In this document: in pieces, positions 9,695-20,500 of the stretch | Layout of the letters: the number at the start of each line of letters is the position of its first letter | Numbering within the stretch: position 1 is the stretch's first letter | Assembly (NCBI GenBank): GCA_036936605.1 | Contig: JAUPFV010000004.1 | Span: 122,128,852 to 122,192,851 of the forward strand | Length of the DNA: 64,000 bases | Reading direction: 5' to 3' | Source of the DNA: Limnanthes douglasii subsp. nivea | Lineage: Eukaryota > Streptophyta > Magnoliopsida > Brassicales > Limnanthaceae | Translations under genes and position numbers: made by a program | Notes under the pieces: generated by a model | Database searches by the model: none | Seen by the model: the letters and a program-made list of their open reading frames with translations, nothing else | What the model was told of the DNA's origin: nothing

Positions 9695-11393
9695 TGGTGG
9701 ATCAAGTACCATGGGATGTGGTGCAGGGGTATGCTTGACCTCTCTGTATGGTGACAAAATGTACCAAGCTATATGTTTTGCTTTTAGGGCTTCTAATAAT
9801 GAGTCTGAATATGAAGCTGATATAGCTGGTTTAAAGTTAGCTTTTATTTGTGGAGCCAAAAGGGTCAAGTTGATGAGCGATTCCCAGCTTCTTATACATC
9901 ATGCACAAGGTCAATCCGAAGCCAAAAAGAAGCAACTGATAAAATACTTACTTCTTCTTAAAGATGTGGCACTTAAGTTCAAGACCATTGTTTATGAGCA
10001 CATACCCCGAACAGAAAATGTACTGGCAGACTCCTTGGCAACCATAGCGTATACTGAATCCTACCCTTGGATTCATGTGCTGGAGTTCCCTTCCATTCAA
10101 TTCAGTATGGGTAAGGAGGAAGAAAGTTTTGATATACAGATAAAACAACCTCAAGACTGGAGGTTTCCTCTCCTTCAATATCTCTCAGATGCCATCTTGC
10201 CTCCGGATAAATCAATAGCAAGAAAAGTAAAGTACAAGGCTCGTGGTTTTATCATCCTAAGAGATGTTCTTTATAAGAAGTCTTACAGTAAACCCCTCTT
10301 ACGATGTTTGGGGGTTGACGAATCTCAAGTAGTGCTCTCTGAATTACATGATGGTGAAGGATCAGCTCACTGTGGATTCAGGGCTCTAACAAGGAGAGTT
10401 TTGTTGGCTGGGTATTACTGGCCCTCTATAATGAAAGATGCTAAGGAGTTGGTGAGGAGGTGTGACCCATGCCAGAGATATAGCAATGAAATTCATATCC
10501 CAACCATCCCTTTAGAGTCAATACCTGAGCCTATACCTTTTGCTCGATGGGGGTTGGATTTGGTGGGACCTCTACCCATGGCATCCGGAGGACGCACGAC
10601 AATCATTGTTGCTATTGATTATTTTTCGAAGTGGATCGAAGCAGCCCCATTGGCAGGTACAACATCAAAAGCTGTTATAAAATTCATTTTATCCAATATC
10701 TGTTGCAGATTTGGAATTCCACTGAAGATAACAACATACAATGGGCCACAGTTCGACAACAAGGAGATGGAGAGTTTTTGTCCCTCTAGAGGTATACAAC
10801 ATTACTTCTCTTCCCCTTTTCACCCACAATCAAATGGTCAAGTTGAGGTGGCTAACAAGACTATACTGTCCGGTCTAAAGAAGAATTTAGAAGGGGCTGC
10901 TGGAAAGTGGCCTAATTATTTGCAAGAAGTTTTGTGGGCTTACCGGACTACACCTGGGGCTGCAACACCAGAGTCTCCTTTTGCCTTGGTCTATGGGATG
11001 GATGCCATAGCTCCCATAGAAGCTACTCTCCCTTCATTTCGAGTTCATAATTTCCCCAAACACACTAACGAGGTGGCTATCAGAGGCCAACTTGACTTGA
11101 TTGAAGAAAGAAGAGTTAAGGCTTACCTTAGAGTTGTGCACTATCAAGGGTTGATGAGAAGCAGGTTCGCTTCTAAAATTAAGAGAAGGGATTTCCAACT
11201 GGGGGATAAAGTGTTGAGAAAAGTTTTCCTACACACTAAAGAGAGGCAGTTCGGTAAATTGGCTCCAACTTGGGAAGGACCCTATGTGGTCATTGAAAAG
11301 CCTAAGCCTGGAACATACCGGCTCCAAGACAAAGATGGAAGAATTTTGAACCACCCTTGGAATATTGAGCACCTCCGGTTGTATTTGGAATAG
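9621..11393 (+). CDS. pol: Archaeal-like RNase H plus integrase of element 1 (590-codon open frame)
   Basis: The first 150 residues are a second RNase H of the archaeal/plant type: QTDGGSS, the Glu of NNESEYEAD, SDSQLL, and a final ADSLA. Integrase follows: an HHCC zinc module (HCGFRALTRR to RRCDPCQRY, about 10366-10480), catalytic core with the first Asp in GLDLVGPLP (about 10555), and the Glu in HPQSNGQVEVANK. The second catalytic Asp, normally T-D-N-G, is Tyr here (TTYNGPQF; codon 10737-10739), so this integrase should be inactive. A GPY/F-type tail (WEGPYVV; NIEHLRLYLE) ends the protein. It is one pol polyprotein in the family, open here but cut off from RT by a frameshift. Confidence 0.92.
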   Translation: MNSIQKRIQSKQLISKIKVWVVQTDGGSSTMGCGAGVCLTSLYGDKMYQAICFAFRASNNESEYEADIAGLKLAFICGAKRVKLMSDSQLLIHHAQGQSEAKKKQLIKYLLLLKDVALKFKTIVYEHIPRTENVLADSLATIAYTESYPWIHVLEFPSIQFSMGKEEESFDIQIKQPQDWRFPLLQYLSDAILPPDKSIARKVKYKARGFIILRDVLYKKSYSKPLLRCLGVDESQVVLSELHDGEGSAHCGFRALTRRVLLAGYYWPSIMKDAKELVRRCDPCQRYSNEIHIPTIPLESIPEPIPFARWGLDLVGPLPMASGGRTTIIVAIDYFSKWIEAAPLAGTTSKAVIKFILSNICCRFGIPLKITTYNGPQFDNKEMESFCPSRGIQHYFSSPFHPQSNGQVEVANKTILSGLKKNLEGAAGKWPNYLQEVLWAYRTTPGAATPESPFALVYGMDAIAPIEATLPSFRVHNFPKHTNEVAIRGQLDLIEERRVKAYLRVVHYQGLMRSRFASKIKRRDFQLGDKVLRKVFLHTKERQFGKLAPTWEGPYVVIEKPKPGTYRLQDKDGRILNHPWNIEHLRLYLE

Positions 11394-11906
11394 AAACTAT
11401 GTAAATATTTACTTGTTTAAAGTCATGTAAATATTTGGGGGCATACTCTTTCCTACCCTGGTGGTGCGGGGAGGTTTTAATGAGGTGTCCGGGCTCTTTT
11501 ATAAAATTTGATGCCTTCTTAAAAATTCGGAGTGTTTTTACCTAATAGTTTTTTGTCAAATTTTTATTTTAACACATGCCGGATTAAATTGAAGGAGTGA
11601 TGACTACTTAAACATTTGTCATCGGAAAATTTAAACACTCTCACTATAGAATGTTTATGAAATAACTAAGGGTTGTTTAAACATTAGCCACCAAAATTTA
11701 AAAAAAAAACTATGAAAGAATGCAAGAGTTGTGCGAAACAAAAGTACCCATTAAAACATCAAAAGTGCATTGGCCATCCAAGGACTTTAAATTGTCAAAA
11801 CAAAAATATTTATCCGGACAAGGACCGGATACAGTCACAAAAAATGCCTTGGCCATCTAAGGACTTTGGTTCAATCAAAACAAAAGTAAAAAGATAATTG
11901 ATGTTC
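11394..11906. other. Element 1 spacer with degenerate duplications (3' UTR-like)
   Basis: Lies between the integrase stop and the end of the antisense gene. A unit with TTGGCCATCCAAGGACTTTA and a trailing AAAACAAAA (about 11767) recurs in altered form at about 11846, and AAACATTxGxCxxC...AAATTTAAA words repeat upstream. Elements 2 and 3 carry different minisatellites at the same place. Confidence 0.5.
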
Positions 11907-12088
11907 TAAGACTGAGCCTTTGAAGATGGCTCAGCCTCGCTAGCTTTCTTCTTCTGAAGGTCGTCATTTTCTTCATCCGGGCTCTCCCCGGTGTTCTCTT
12001 CTTCATCGCTTGAGTTGGCACTAGAATAGTCATGCTTATCACCATCATCCATCGTGTGAAAGGGGAGGTCTGGAGACTCTACAAAAGT

Positions 12089-14872
12089 CTATAAGTCTCC
12101 CAGATTCCTCTTCGGAAACTTCTCATGAAAGAGTAAAACCATGTCCGACTTCATTTTGGCATACATTTCTTCCTGAGTGTCTATCACTTGGTTGGTATAA
12201 GCATCAATCTTGGCTTGGATTTTCGCCTCTTGCTCCCTTAGCAGATCAGTTTTTTCCTGTGCAGCCTTGGACACCGAGTCCTCGAGCGAGATCTTGTCAT
12301 TGGTCAAAGTGTGAATGACTTTGTCCCTGGCATTCACCTCCTCTTTCCAAGAAGAGAGATCTTTCTCCAACTTGGACTGCTTTACACGGAGATCTTTGAT
12401 AGTATCTTCTAAGGTAGCTACCTTTGTGGCCCAACCCTCCTGGTTCTTCTTTAACTCCTCGTTTTCCCTTTTCAAAACATCAGCATTATGGTTGGCAATG
12501 AGGAGGTCACCAGACAACTTCTCTTTGTCAGAATTAAGGGCAGTAATGATAGCTGACTGACCTAGCACTTGTTTCCCCAAACTAAGCACTGGCTGAATAT
12601 TACTCAAGATAGAGTGAGTTATAACATCTCTTTCACTTGAAACAGAGAAAGACTTACCATTGAAGGTAACGATGTTCAAAGTGTTTGGAGGGAGGTAGGG
12701 CCCAGCAAAATCATCTCTGGGGAGGTTTTCAAAATAGTCACCAAGCCCGTCAAGCCCAGTAATGTCGACACCGTCAATACTGATGTCTCCTCCTCCAACC
12801 TCATCAGTTCGAAAGTCACCAGGGATCTCTTCTGCTCTTGTAGGATCAGTAGGGTCAACAGGAGGAAGGGGTTCTGGGGGCGGGAGAGAAATCTCATCAC
12901 CCCTGGAGGTCTTTTTCTTCTTGGCCTCCCTGTCCTTATTTTCTACTCCCCGTTTCCTGTCTCTCTTAGGAACCCTTGGGGGTTTTGGAGATCCTGCCTC
13001 TTCCCTAGTACTCTCATGCTCCACTACTTCTAGAAGAGCAGCATCAATCTGTCTTGGAATTGGTCCCTCTTGGTTTGTTGGAGTAGTTTCATCCGCTTCG
13101 GTGGCGTTGGCTTGAACCGCACTCTGCTTGCCCTTACCTTTCTTGCCCTTCATCTTACTTGGGGCCTTGGCTCTACCAGGAAGATACAATGCCCCGTCCG
13201 GTGCGTGTGTTCTTTTGAGGACTACTTTCGGAGGGGGTGGGTGGTGAGTTCCTCCCAGGATAAGTCCCTCCGGTCAGTGGTGTTCCAGAGGTAGGACCTT
13301 GCAAGATTGCCTCCGGTAAAGGCGTTGTGGAAGCGATTCCCCCACTTTTTAGCAGCCCAAGCGTTTAGCTTGGTGCAAGTGGTTTGCCCGGCCTTCAAGT
13401 AGTCATTGAAGTCTTTAGGCAGCACTTTCAAGAAACAAAAAAGAAAATACAAGTCAGATAAACAAATTTATAAAAAACATAATAAATATGGGAATTTGAA
13501 ATGGGATTCTTACCATCGTTTCGCCATCTGCTGGTAAGGAGACTTGGGTTGGTATCGGCTTTAATATTCCTTCCATTTTCCCAGGCACCACTCACGAACA
13601 AGAAGTGAGTCTTCCAATTTCTCTCCGACTCGAGCAGGTCATCCACTGCTTTATAGTTATCACCCATGTTGAAGTGATAGAAGGGAATATGGTGGTTTCT
13701 GCAGAGGCTGGCCACAGCTGCGAACTCCTCCATTGGAAGAGGAATTCCGGAGAGCCTGGAGGCCATGATACAGGCCATGAGAGTGTACCATGCATTAGGG
13801 CTCAGTTGACTTGGGCAAAGCTTGATGAGGTGGAAGTATTTGACTATCTCCGGATCTAAGGGAAACCTTAGTCCCCAGTTAAAGAGCTCAGTGAAGAAAA
13901 CTATTTCACTGAGCTTGCAGTCCATCGGCGTTTCAGGGTCTACTGGGATCCTTATTTTTACATTCTCCGGAATCCCCCATTGTGTTCGCATCCGACCCAG
14001 TTCGGCTGTGTGGATGAAGGCATAGTTAAGTTTTTGAAAAGCTATTAAATACTTAACACTCACCTTGTGGAAACAAGGTCCCACTTTTCCCACAAGGACC
14101 TCCGGCAAATCTGGATGTCTTAGGTATAGTTTTTCTTTGCCTTTATCCTTCTTGGCAGCAGCAGCCTCACTTGTTTTCCCGGAGACTTCGGACTCTAACG
14201 GAGCCTCTTCAATAGAATACTTCATCACTTCTTCCATTACCAGGGAGGGGTTTTCAGTTGTTTTTGGGTAAGAGGAGTTAGAGGTTGGCTCAGCATGCTC
14301 TCCGGATTGTTGGGTTTCACTGGTTTCTTGTACTCTGACCTCCGGCTGGGGCTCAGATGCAGTAGTTTCTTTCCGGAGACTTGAACTAGATGCCTCCGGG
14401 CCGGACAGTTTGTCCTTAGGAATCTTGATGGTGCCTCTGACCCTGTATTACTATCCTTGCCCCCTGATTTAGAAGGCGTACCTTTTAGAGTTTGCCCTTT
14501 TACCAAGCGGCCACATCTCCGATCTACTAATTTCTCTGGAGAGGCATCAGCATCTGATCCCATGGCGATAAATGGAGAAGGCTTCTTAAAACTGGTAACT
14601 ACTTTCCCTGGTTCAACAGTGGGCTCTGATTCCTAAACCGACGAGCCTGAAACAATTGGTGAAAGGTTGGTTTGGAACAATCTCCTCGGTTTAACACTTT
14701 TGGTTGAAGAAGAGCTCTGGTCAGGCTCTGTGCTTGGTGTTTCTGGTTTGTCGACAGGGGAACTAGGAAGGCCTGCAGCAATGCGCCTTTCTCGTTCAAC
14801 TTTTTGGGCTTTTTCTAACTCTGATAAATTAAGCCACCCGTCTTTGATTAAAGCGTTCCTAGCTGTGAACAT
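12089..14872 (-). CDS. Antisense gene of element 1: Transposase_28-like protein, two exons (damaged)
   Basis: Start ATG at 14872 (MFTARNALIKDGWLNLSELE). Exon 1 (14872-13514) has a Ser/Pro/Lys-rich N-terminus, then the conserved core ELFNWGLRFPLDPEIVKYF, WYTLMACIMASRLSG and HFLFVSGAWENG, like the plant 'putative gypsy type transposon' family (Transposase_28, PF04195). An 89-bp intron (13513-13425) joins in frame to exon 2 (13424-12089), with WAAKKWGNRFHNAF, an acidic/basic linker (about 13190-12880) and a long coiled coil (about 12600-12150) ending MVLLFHEKFPKRNLGDL. Damage: a TAG near 14635, a 1-nt shift near 14450, a 1-nt shift in a C-run near 13230, and a terminal TAG after which the frame stays open as an acidic tail to about 11907. 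Function unknown; antisense extra ORFs are known in Tat elements. Confidence 0.82.
13425..13513 (-). other. Spliceosomal intron in the element 1 antisense gene (89 bp, phase 1)
   Basis: Donor ATG|GTAAGAAT, AT-rich body, pyrimidine-rich acceptor TTGTTTCTTGAAAG|TG. It splits a codon after its first base, three codons after a conserved Trp (W-R-N-D), and splicing joins the two open frames exactly. Elements 2 and 3 have an intron at the same codon and phase. Confidence 0.8.
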
Positions 14873-14973
14873 AAACTCACAACCAAAAGGAAGTGTTTGT
14901 TTTTGAGAGAGAAAGCTTTGAAGTTTAGTAGAGCAAGGATGATGAAGATGGTAAAACAGTAGAAAAGTGAACT

Positions 14974-14981
14974 AATTTATA
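14974..14981 (-). promoter_or_regulatory. TATA box of the antisense gene, element 1
   Basis: The minus strand reads TTACTATAAATTAG about 105 bases upstream of the antisense ATG at 14872, followed by a C/T-rich leader. Elements 2 and 3 have a TATA at a comparable place. Confidence 0.55.
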
Positions 14982-15051
14982 GTAAATACGCAAAAAGTTG
15001 CTTTGATACCTAGGAGAATTCGAAAGGGTTGCAATGATTAAGGAACGGCGC

Positions 15052-15155
15052 TGACGTCATCCTCATTAAATGAAGAGGTTACTTTTTGGAGAAAGTGGGA
15101 GCACCGTTCTAGGTAAAAAAAGGCTGGTGTGGCGAACCAGAGAGAGACACGTGTC
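15052..15155 (-). promoter_or_regulatory. bZIP/bHLH-type sites upstream of the antisense TATA, element 1
   Basis: TGACGTCA (15052-15059, a perfect 8-bp palindrome, C-box/CRE type) and GACACGTGTC (15146-15155, a perfect 10-bp palindrome containing G-box CACGTG) lie 70 and 165 bases upstream of the antisense TATA. Element 2 also has CACGTGTC upstream of its antisense TATA. Known plant bZIP/bHLH sites; activity here is inferred. Confidence 0.45.
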
Positions 15156-15304
15156 CCACGATTTCTGGCAAAAAACCGTTTAGTTTCTGAGGACTTTTTC
15201 AGTTCGGATAAAGCTGTTACACAGTTCGAAAATCTGGCCGGATATGGCTATGACCAGCTGCAGGCTATTTTTTAGGTCTTGCCAAAGGCCTTTGAACACC
15301 ACCT

Positions 15305-15314
15305 AAAAAAGGGG
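15305..15314 (+). other. Polypurine tract of element 1
   Basis: AAAAAAGGGG followed by CTAC and then the 3' LTR start TGATGAG. This is the usual plus-strand primer position. Confidence 0.8.
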
Positions 15315-15318
15315 CTAC

Positions 15319-15726
15319 TGATGAGTCCGGATTCTGTCACCACTCTTTGAAAGAACCGGACAGGGGAAATTCGGACATCATCCATCTAACGGACAGGGAC
15401 AATTCGTACACACTCCACTTACTAAACTGTCCGAACAGAACTTAAGTATTAAAAACTTAATCACTTCATAATTAAACTAAATACTTGTTTACTTAAAAGC
15501 TAGTGGGTCTTTAAACTCGACCCGAATCCATAAAACACAACCCAAAAGCCCATATGGCCCAAAAGATAAAGGGTATAAATACCCAACCACCTACATTAAA
15601 TGAGGGTACAACGAGACACCTCAATTCTCCCTCTACATTCTACTCAAACATTTAATTCCTTCAAAACTCCACAAAACTCTAGACAACAATTACAAAATTA
15701 CCCTCGAACGAAAATAAACCACACCA
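15319..15726 (+). repeat. 3' LTR of element 1 (408 bp)
   Basis: Direct repeat of 5783-6204, beginning TGATGAGTCCGG and ending CACACCA, with TATAAATA at 15574-15581. TTGTT at 15727-15731 is the target-site duplicate of 5778-5782. Confidence 0.93.
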
Positions 15727-15731
15727 TTGTT

Positions 15732-16030
15732 GAGTGTAAAGCTCTCTTAAATGGTTCAATTCTTTGTAAAGATGAGGAAATAAAATATTTAGACATCAAG
15801 ATTGATTCTATCGCTCTAATTTAAATGATTTTAAGAAAAATCCTTGTCACTTGGCTCTCCTAATTGATTGTTATTGAAAACTCATTATTTCCAGCATGTC
15901 TATTGTTCATATATAGAGAGAGCAAAACAATGCAGTAGATTAGATAGCAAAATGAACCCTTAAGAGTAGAAAGAAATCATACTATAACCACAATCAGGCT
16001 TCTACTCAATTAAGAGCAATCACCCTCATA
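15732..16030 (+). pseudogene. Old LINE relic, RNase H end (continuation after LTR insertion)
   Basis: The frame directly after the 3' LTR reads GAG TGT AAA GCT and gives ECKALLNGSILC and LDIKIDSIALI, the central helix and catalytic-Asp region of a plant LINE RNase H; further on VHIYRES matches the C-terminal HIxRExN motif. Removing element 1 and one TTGTT copy restores SPFIVECKALLNG in one frame across 5770-15750, so the halves belong together. Confidence 0.8.
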
Positions 16031-16345
16031 GAAATTCGTGATATATAATATCTAAAAATAGATGACTCATGGTTATTATTAATTCTACACAAGTTTCTGA
16101 CGCCTAACACGGTTGTGTTATCTCAACCTATAAATGTTTACAAAATCTAATGAATTTTACCTCCTGTAAAGTATGGGGAAAGTCATATGTTTGTATTACA
16201 AACGATTTTGTACATATAGATTAGATACTTTTCGGTCTCTTCTTACTCTCTACTTCTAGTTTCCGGATCTTTAACCTACAAATAGATTGTGAATCTTTAT
16301 ATTATGTTATATAATAAGCTATAAAATAATTTGATGCTACTAACA

Positions 16346-16456
16346 TGCTTTATAAGCAGGTATTAATATCTGACTTTCTGGTTTATAGAACATAATACTT
16401 TATAAGCAGGTATTAATACCTGACCTTCTGGTTTATAGATCATAATGCTTTACAGG
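16346..16456. repeat. 50-bp tandem repeat, 2.2 copies
   Basis: CTTTATAAGCAGGTATTAAT recurs with a spacing of 50 (16349, 16399), each followed by TCTGGTTTATAGA and CATAAT; a third partial copy (CATAATGCTTTACAGG) starts near 16441. No gene is seen in 16031-16560. A second small duplication, AAAGTTTATTATAAAGAAAT with period 36, is at about 16580-16645. Confidence 0.85.
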
Positions 16457-16678
16457 TCTCAACTAGTCTTCCATGATGTTGAAATAGCTAAATAAAAGAA
16501 TATCAAGCTCAAGTCACACCGTAGCTGAAAAAATCGAACATGCGGAATTCGTATTATGATTCTGATTTCTCACAAAAATAAAGTTTATTATAAAGAAATT
16601 GAAAAATATCAAAGATAAAGTTTATTATAAAGAAATTGAAAAATCGAACGGAAATCAAGCTACGAATCACTATATCAC

Positions 16679-17127
16679 TTTGGTAATTAAAAAATGAAAA
16701 AAAAATGAAAAAAAAAATTATTGGATTTAATTATATTCAGTTTTTCTTCTTAAAAAAATTTGTTTCAATTTCATTTTCAGAATCAGAAAAGAGTTCCAAT
16801 TGGCATTGCCTTTTCGGTTTCAATTTTATTGATTCAATTAGAGCCTAGGCTAAAACATTATAAGCCCACGAACCTTAATCCAAGTCTCTTGGACTGTATA
16901 ACTCTCTAATTTAATAAATGTATTTATCTTTGGATAATAAATAATTATTATATTACTAACACCGGAAATCGTTATAACGGTTTCTGGTAATTAGAAGAGG
17001 AAAAGAAAAGTAAAAAAGATTCCTCGGATTAAATCATACTCAGTTCGTCCTCTTTCAAACAAAATAAAGTTGTATGCTTTATCTTTAATTTCAGAATTTG
17101 GAAAGGACTTTCAATTCGCACCACCTC
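16679..17127. repeat. Diverged ~300-bp tandem duplication, second copy split by LINE-A
   Basis: Copy 1 (about 16679-16970) contains TTGGTAATTA, TTTCAGAATCAGAAAAGAG, CTCTCTAATTTAATAAATGT and TAATTATTATATTACTA in order. Copy 2 starts about 16983 with TCTGGTAATTAGAAG and TTTCAGAATTTGGAAAGGAC, breaks at the LINE-A poly(A) at 17128, and resumes after 23050 with CTCTCTAATTTAATAAATGT and TAATTATTATATTACTA, ending about 23160. No coding potential recognised. Confidence 0.65.
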
Positions 17128-17503
17128 TTTTTTTTTTCTTTTTTTGGCAAAATAATCCTATTTATTTAAATGGTATGAAAAAACCAGATACAAATGTTTC
17201 AAGAGACCATCCAATACACGGCCTTTAACATAAAGAAATCTGGCCCATTTGCTAAAAAAAAACAAAAAGACTCAAAGGCCAGGTGACCGGCCCAACAAAC
17301 AAAACCAAAGCAATGAGAAACTAGAAACCCTAATTTCAACTAACAGCTTCATCTTCTCTCTTTCACCAACACAATCGACAGCCCTAATTTGCAAATAACA
17401 CCAAAAAACCCCAAACTCCATTAAAGCTCAGGCCAAATTCCAAGCTCCAAAACACAAACCATACAAAGCATCGAAACTCCAATATCCAAAACAGAGCCAA
17501 TAA

Positions 17504-20500
17504 CTAGCCTGGGTCGATATACCCAACTCCTAGGCTTTCGAGAACTACGATAGCCAGGAGAGGGTTTGGGATATCATGACCTTCAAAAGATCTGTTCCTT
17601 CTTTCATTCATGACCCACTTGGAGATCCAATCGGCCGCCACATTTTCCGATCTGGAAATGTGGCTGAGGCTCATAGAAGGAAGTAACAACGATCTACAGA
17701 TCTTCTCCACAGCGCTCTCATCATCACCACCAGAAACTAAGCTGCTTACCAACGTTAAACAATCCGATTCCAAGTCAACATCTCTCCACCCACTTCTGTT
17801 ATAGTGCAGGAGAGCCTCCATTAAAGCTCTCCTCTCTGCTTGGAGCGCTCCTATCTTACCGAATAAGAATCCAGCACCAACAATACAATTGCCCTGGTCA
17901 TCACGAACGATGAATCCACCAGACGCCTCGCCATTGTAGCTGCAAGCTCCATCGGAGTTTATTTTTAGTCTACCAGTGACTGGCAATCTCCATTTCAGGT
18001 ACGAAATCTTTCTCTTGCATATAGATAGGACTCCAATTTTAGATCCTGCATCATACACGTGAATCCAGTGCTTAGACCTTAAGTTTGAATCAATACTTAG
18101 GATGAACCTGTTTATTCTCTTAACAGCACTATTAAAATTATCTACAGGCTTATCCACCTTGCAGTGATTCCTGTTATACCATACTGTCCAAACAATAAGT
18201 TGAGGGACAATATGAGTGACATGGAATTTACTGCAAGTCGACCTAAACCAAACTAGAAACATATGTCTAATAGTCATACACCTCTTAACAGGCACCCTGA
18301 ACATAATCCCAAAGTAATTCCATAATGCCCAAGCATAGCTGCAATTGATGAAGAGATGGGTTATATCTTCACAATTGCAGCAGAATTGGCATTTAGAGAC
18401 TATAAACATATGCTTTTTGGAGAGAACACTGTCCACAGGAACAAAACTTTTTAAAATCTTCCAGCTTAGAAAGGAAAATTTTGTAGGAATGAAAGTGTGC
18501 CAAATTTTTTTATAAAAGAAAGATCTGTTACTTTTCTGTCTGATATTTTCACAAGTTTTTTTAATACTAAAGTTTTTGTCTTTTGAAAAACTCCACTCAA
18601 TACTATCTTCAATCTCATGATTAATTTTGATACAGTTTATATGCTGAAATCTGTCATGAGAAATGAAGGTAGTGCTAGTAGAGTCCCAACCCCCATCTTT
18701 CCAAAAAGTATTAACTTTAGCTGGAAGAAAACAAGAGCTTTTATCAGTAATAATAGGGTTCATCTTGTGCCAGGAGTCTCTCCAAAAATCAATCTCCCCC
18801 CTACTAACCTTCCAATGGACAAATTGCTCAGCACTATCCCTAATAGCACAAAGACCCTTCCAAACAACAGAATCATTTACCCCACAATTAGCAATAATAG
18901 GATGCTTATTGAGACAGTAGGTTTTATAAATGAGCTCAGACCATAAAGAGTTTCCTTTTCTAAAAAAGAACCATAACTTGTAAGCATAAGAAAGCTGAAT
19001 ATCAGCCAAAAGCTTAACATTCAAACCCCCCTCTTCGAAGGGCTTACATAAGTTTTTCCACACAGCCCAATGGATAGCATTATCAGCAAGCTTAGACCTC
19101 CAAAGAAATCTGTTGAAGCATAGTTCAATTTTGCATAGAATAGATCTAGGAATAAAACTGTTTTGCATCCAAAAAGTAATAATTGGATAAAGAACATGTC
19201 TTATTAGAGACAATCTGCCACTATAAGACAAGTTATTCAAGTCCCAATCATTTAACTTATTGTAAATTTTAGCTAAAAGAGGTGTAAAATGCTTTCCTTT
19301 ATTATTTGCAGCTATAGTTATGCCCAGATAGCAGAAAGGAGCTTTTTCAGTATTGAAGCCCATTGCTGTATTGATTCTAACTGTATTTGCACTTTGACAT
19401 CTAGGTGAGACAATAACTTTAGTCTTGTCTTTATTTATCAGCTGACCAGACTCTTGCTGATAGTTGTTTAGCAGGTTGCACAGACTTTTAATAGAAATGG
19501 GAGCACTGTTAGTAAAAATGACAATGTCATCTGCAAAAGCAACAGAAGGTAAGATAAATCCAGATTTAGTATAGTACTTCATATTAACATTAGACTCATA
19601 TAGACTATCCAATCCTCTTAAAAGGGCCTCCTGGGCCAAAATAAACAGACAAGGAGATAAAAGATCTCCTTGTCTGAGCCCAGTCTTTTGAGGGAAATAA
19701 CCAGAACTAGAGCCATTTATTAGAACCGAAATCATGACATTAGTAATTAATCTATAGCTCAAAGCAACAATATTCTCAGAAAACCCAAAATGTTTTAAAA
19801 TATTAATGACAAAGGTGTGAGACAATCTGTCAAACGCCTTTGTCATATCAAGCTGTAAGATAATATTTCCTTTTGAAGGCTTTCTATTAATGTTGTGTAA
19901 CATTTCCTTTATAATAAGAATGTTATCATGAACTAATCTTCCCTTTACGAAAGCACTTTGCCCCCTTGAGATCAGTTTAGGTAAAATATATGATATTCTC
20001 CTATTAATCAGGGCAGAAATTAATCTATTCATGATTGTGCACATACTCAAAGGTCTATAATTGCTCCAGGTTATAGGATTTGCAATTTTTGGGACAAGCA
20101 CAATTCCAGTTGCAAAAATTCCTTTAGGATATCACAACCAGCAAGGTAAGCATTCAATGCTTTATAGAGATCATCACATATTATGTTCCAACAATGCTTT
20201 AGAAAAAATGTATTGAATCCATCAGTGCCCGGGGCACTGTCCTTCTTCATGTAAAAAATGATCCTTCTAACTTCCTCCTTAGAAGTAGGCTTTATAATCT
20301 CAGCATTATCCCTGTCCAACACAATCTTTGGAATATTCATTAGGACAGAATCATGATCAATTACATTTTCACTGTTAACAGGAACATTGGATAAAGAGTT
20401 TTCAAAGTAAGACACCGCAGAGGAGGCAATGTCAGCTTGATCAGTAAGCCAACTATCCTTATCCTTAATACTAGATATAAAATTCTTTTTCCTTTTCTTG

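Larger units (their letters stand above)
5783..15726 (+). mobile_element. Element 1: Ty3/gypsy LTR retrotransposon, Tat/Retand-like, nested in LINE relic
   Basis: A complete 9.94-kb element bounded by direct LTRs (5783-6204 and 15319-15726), each TG...CA, with a perfect 5-bp target duplication TTGTT at 5778-5782 and 15727-15731. Order: LTR, degenerate primer site, gag, protease remnant, reverse transcriptase, RNase H, second (archaeal-like) RNase H, integrase, repeat-bearing spacer, antisense gene, polypurine tract AAAAAAGGGG (15305-15314), LTR. Dual RNase H plus an antisense extra ORF after integrase is typical of the Tat lineage (Retand/Ogre group). Several frameshifts and stops make this copy non-autonomous. 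The LTRs differ by roughly 20 substitutions and a few indels by eye, so the insertion is not recent. Confidence 0.93.

Noticed and set aside
13070..13294. Plus-strand frames across 12.3-14.9 kb
   Set aside because: All overlap the antisense gene of element 1, whose minus-strand frame aligns with elements 2 and 3.
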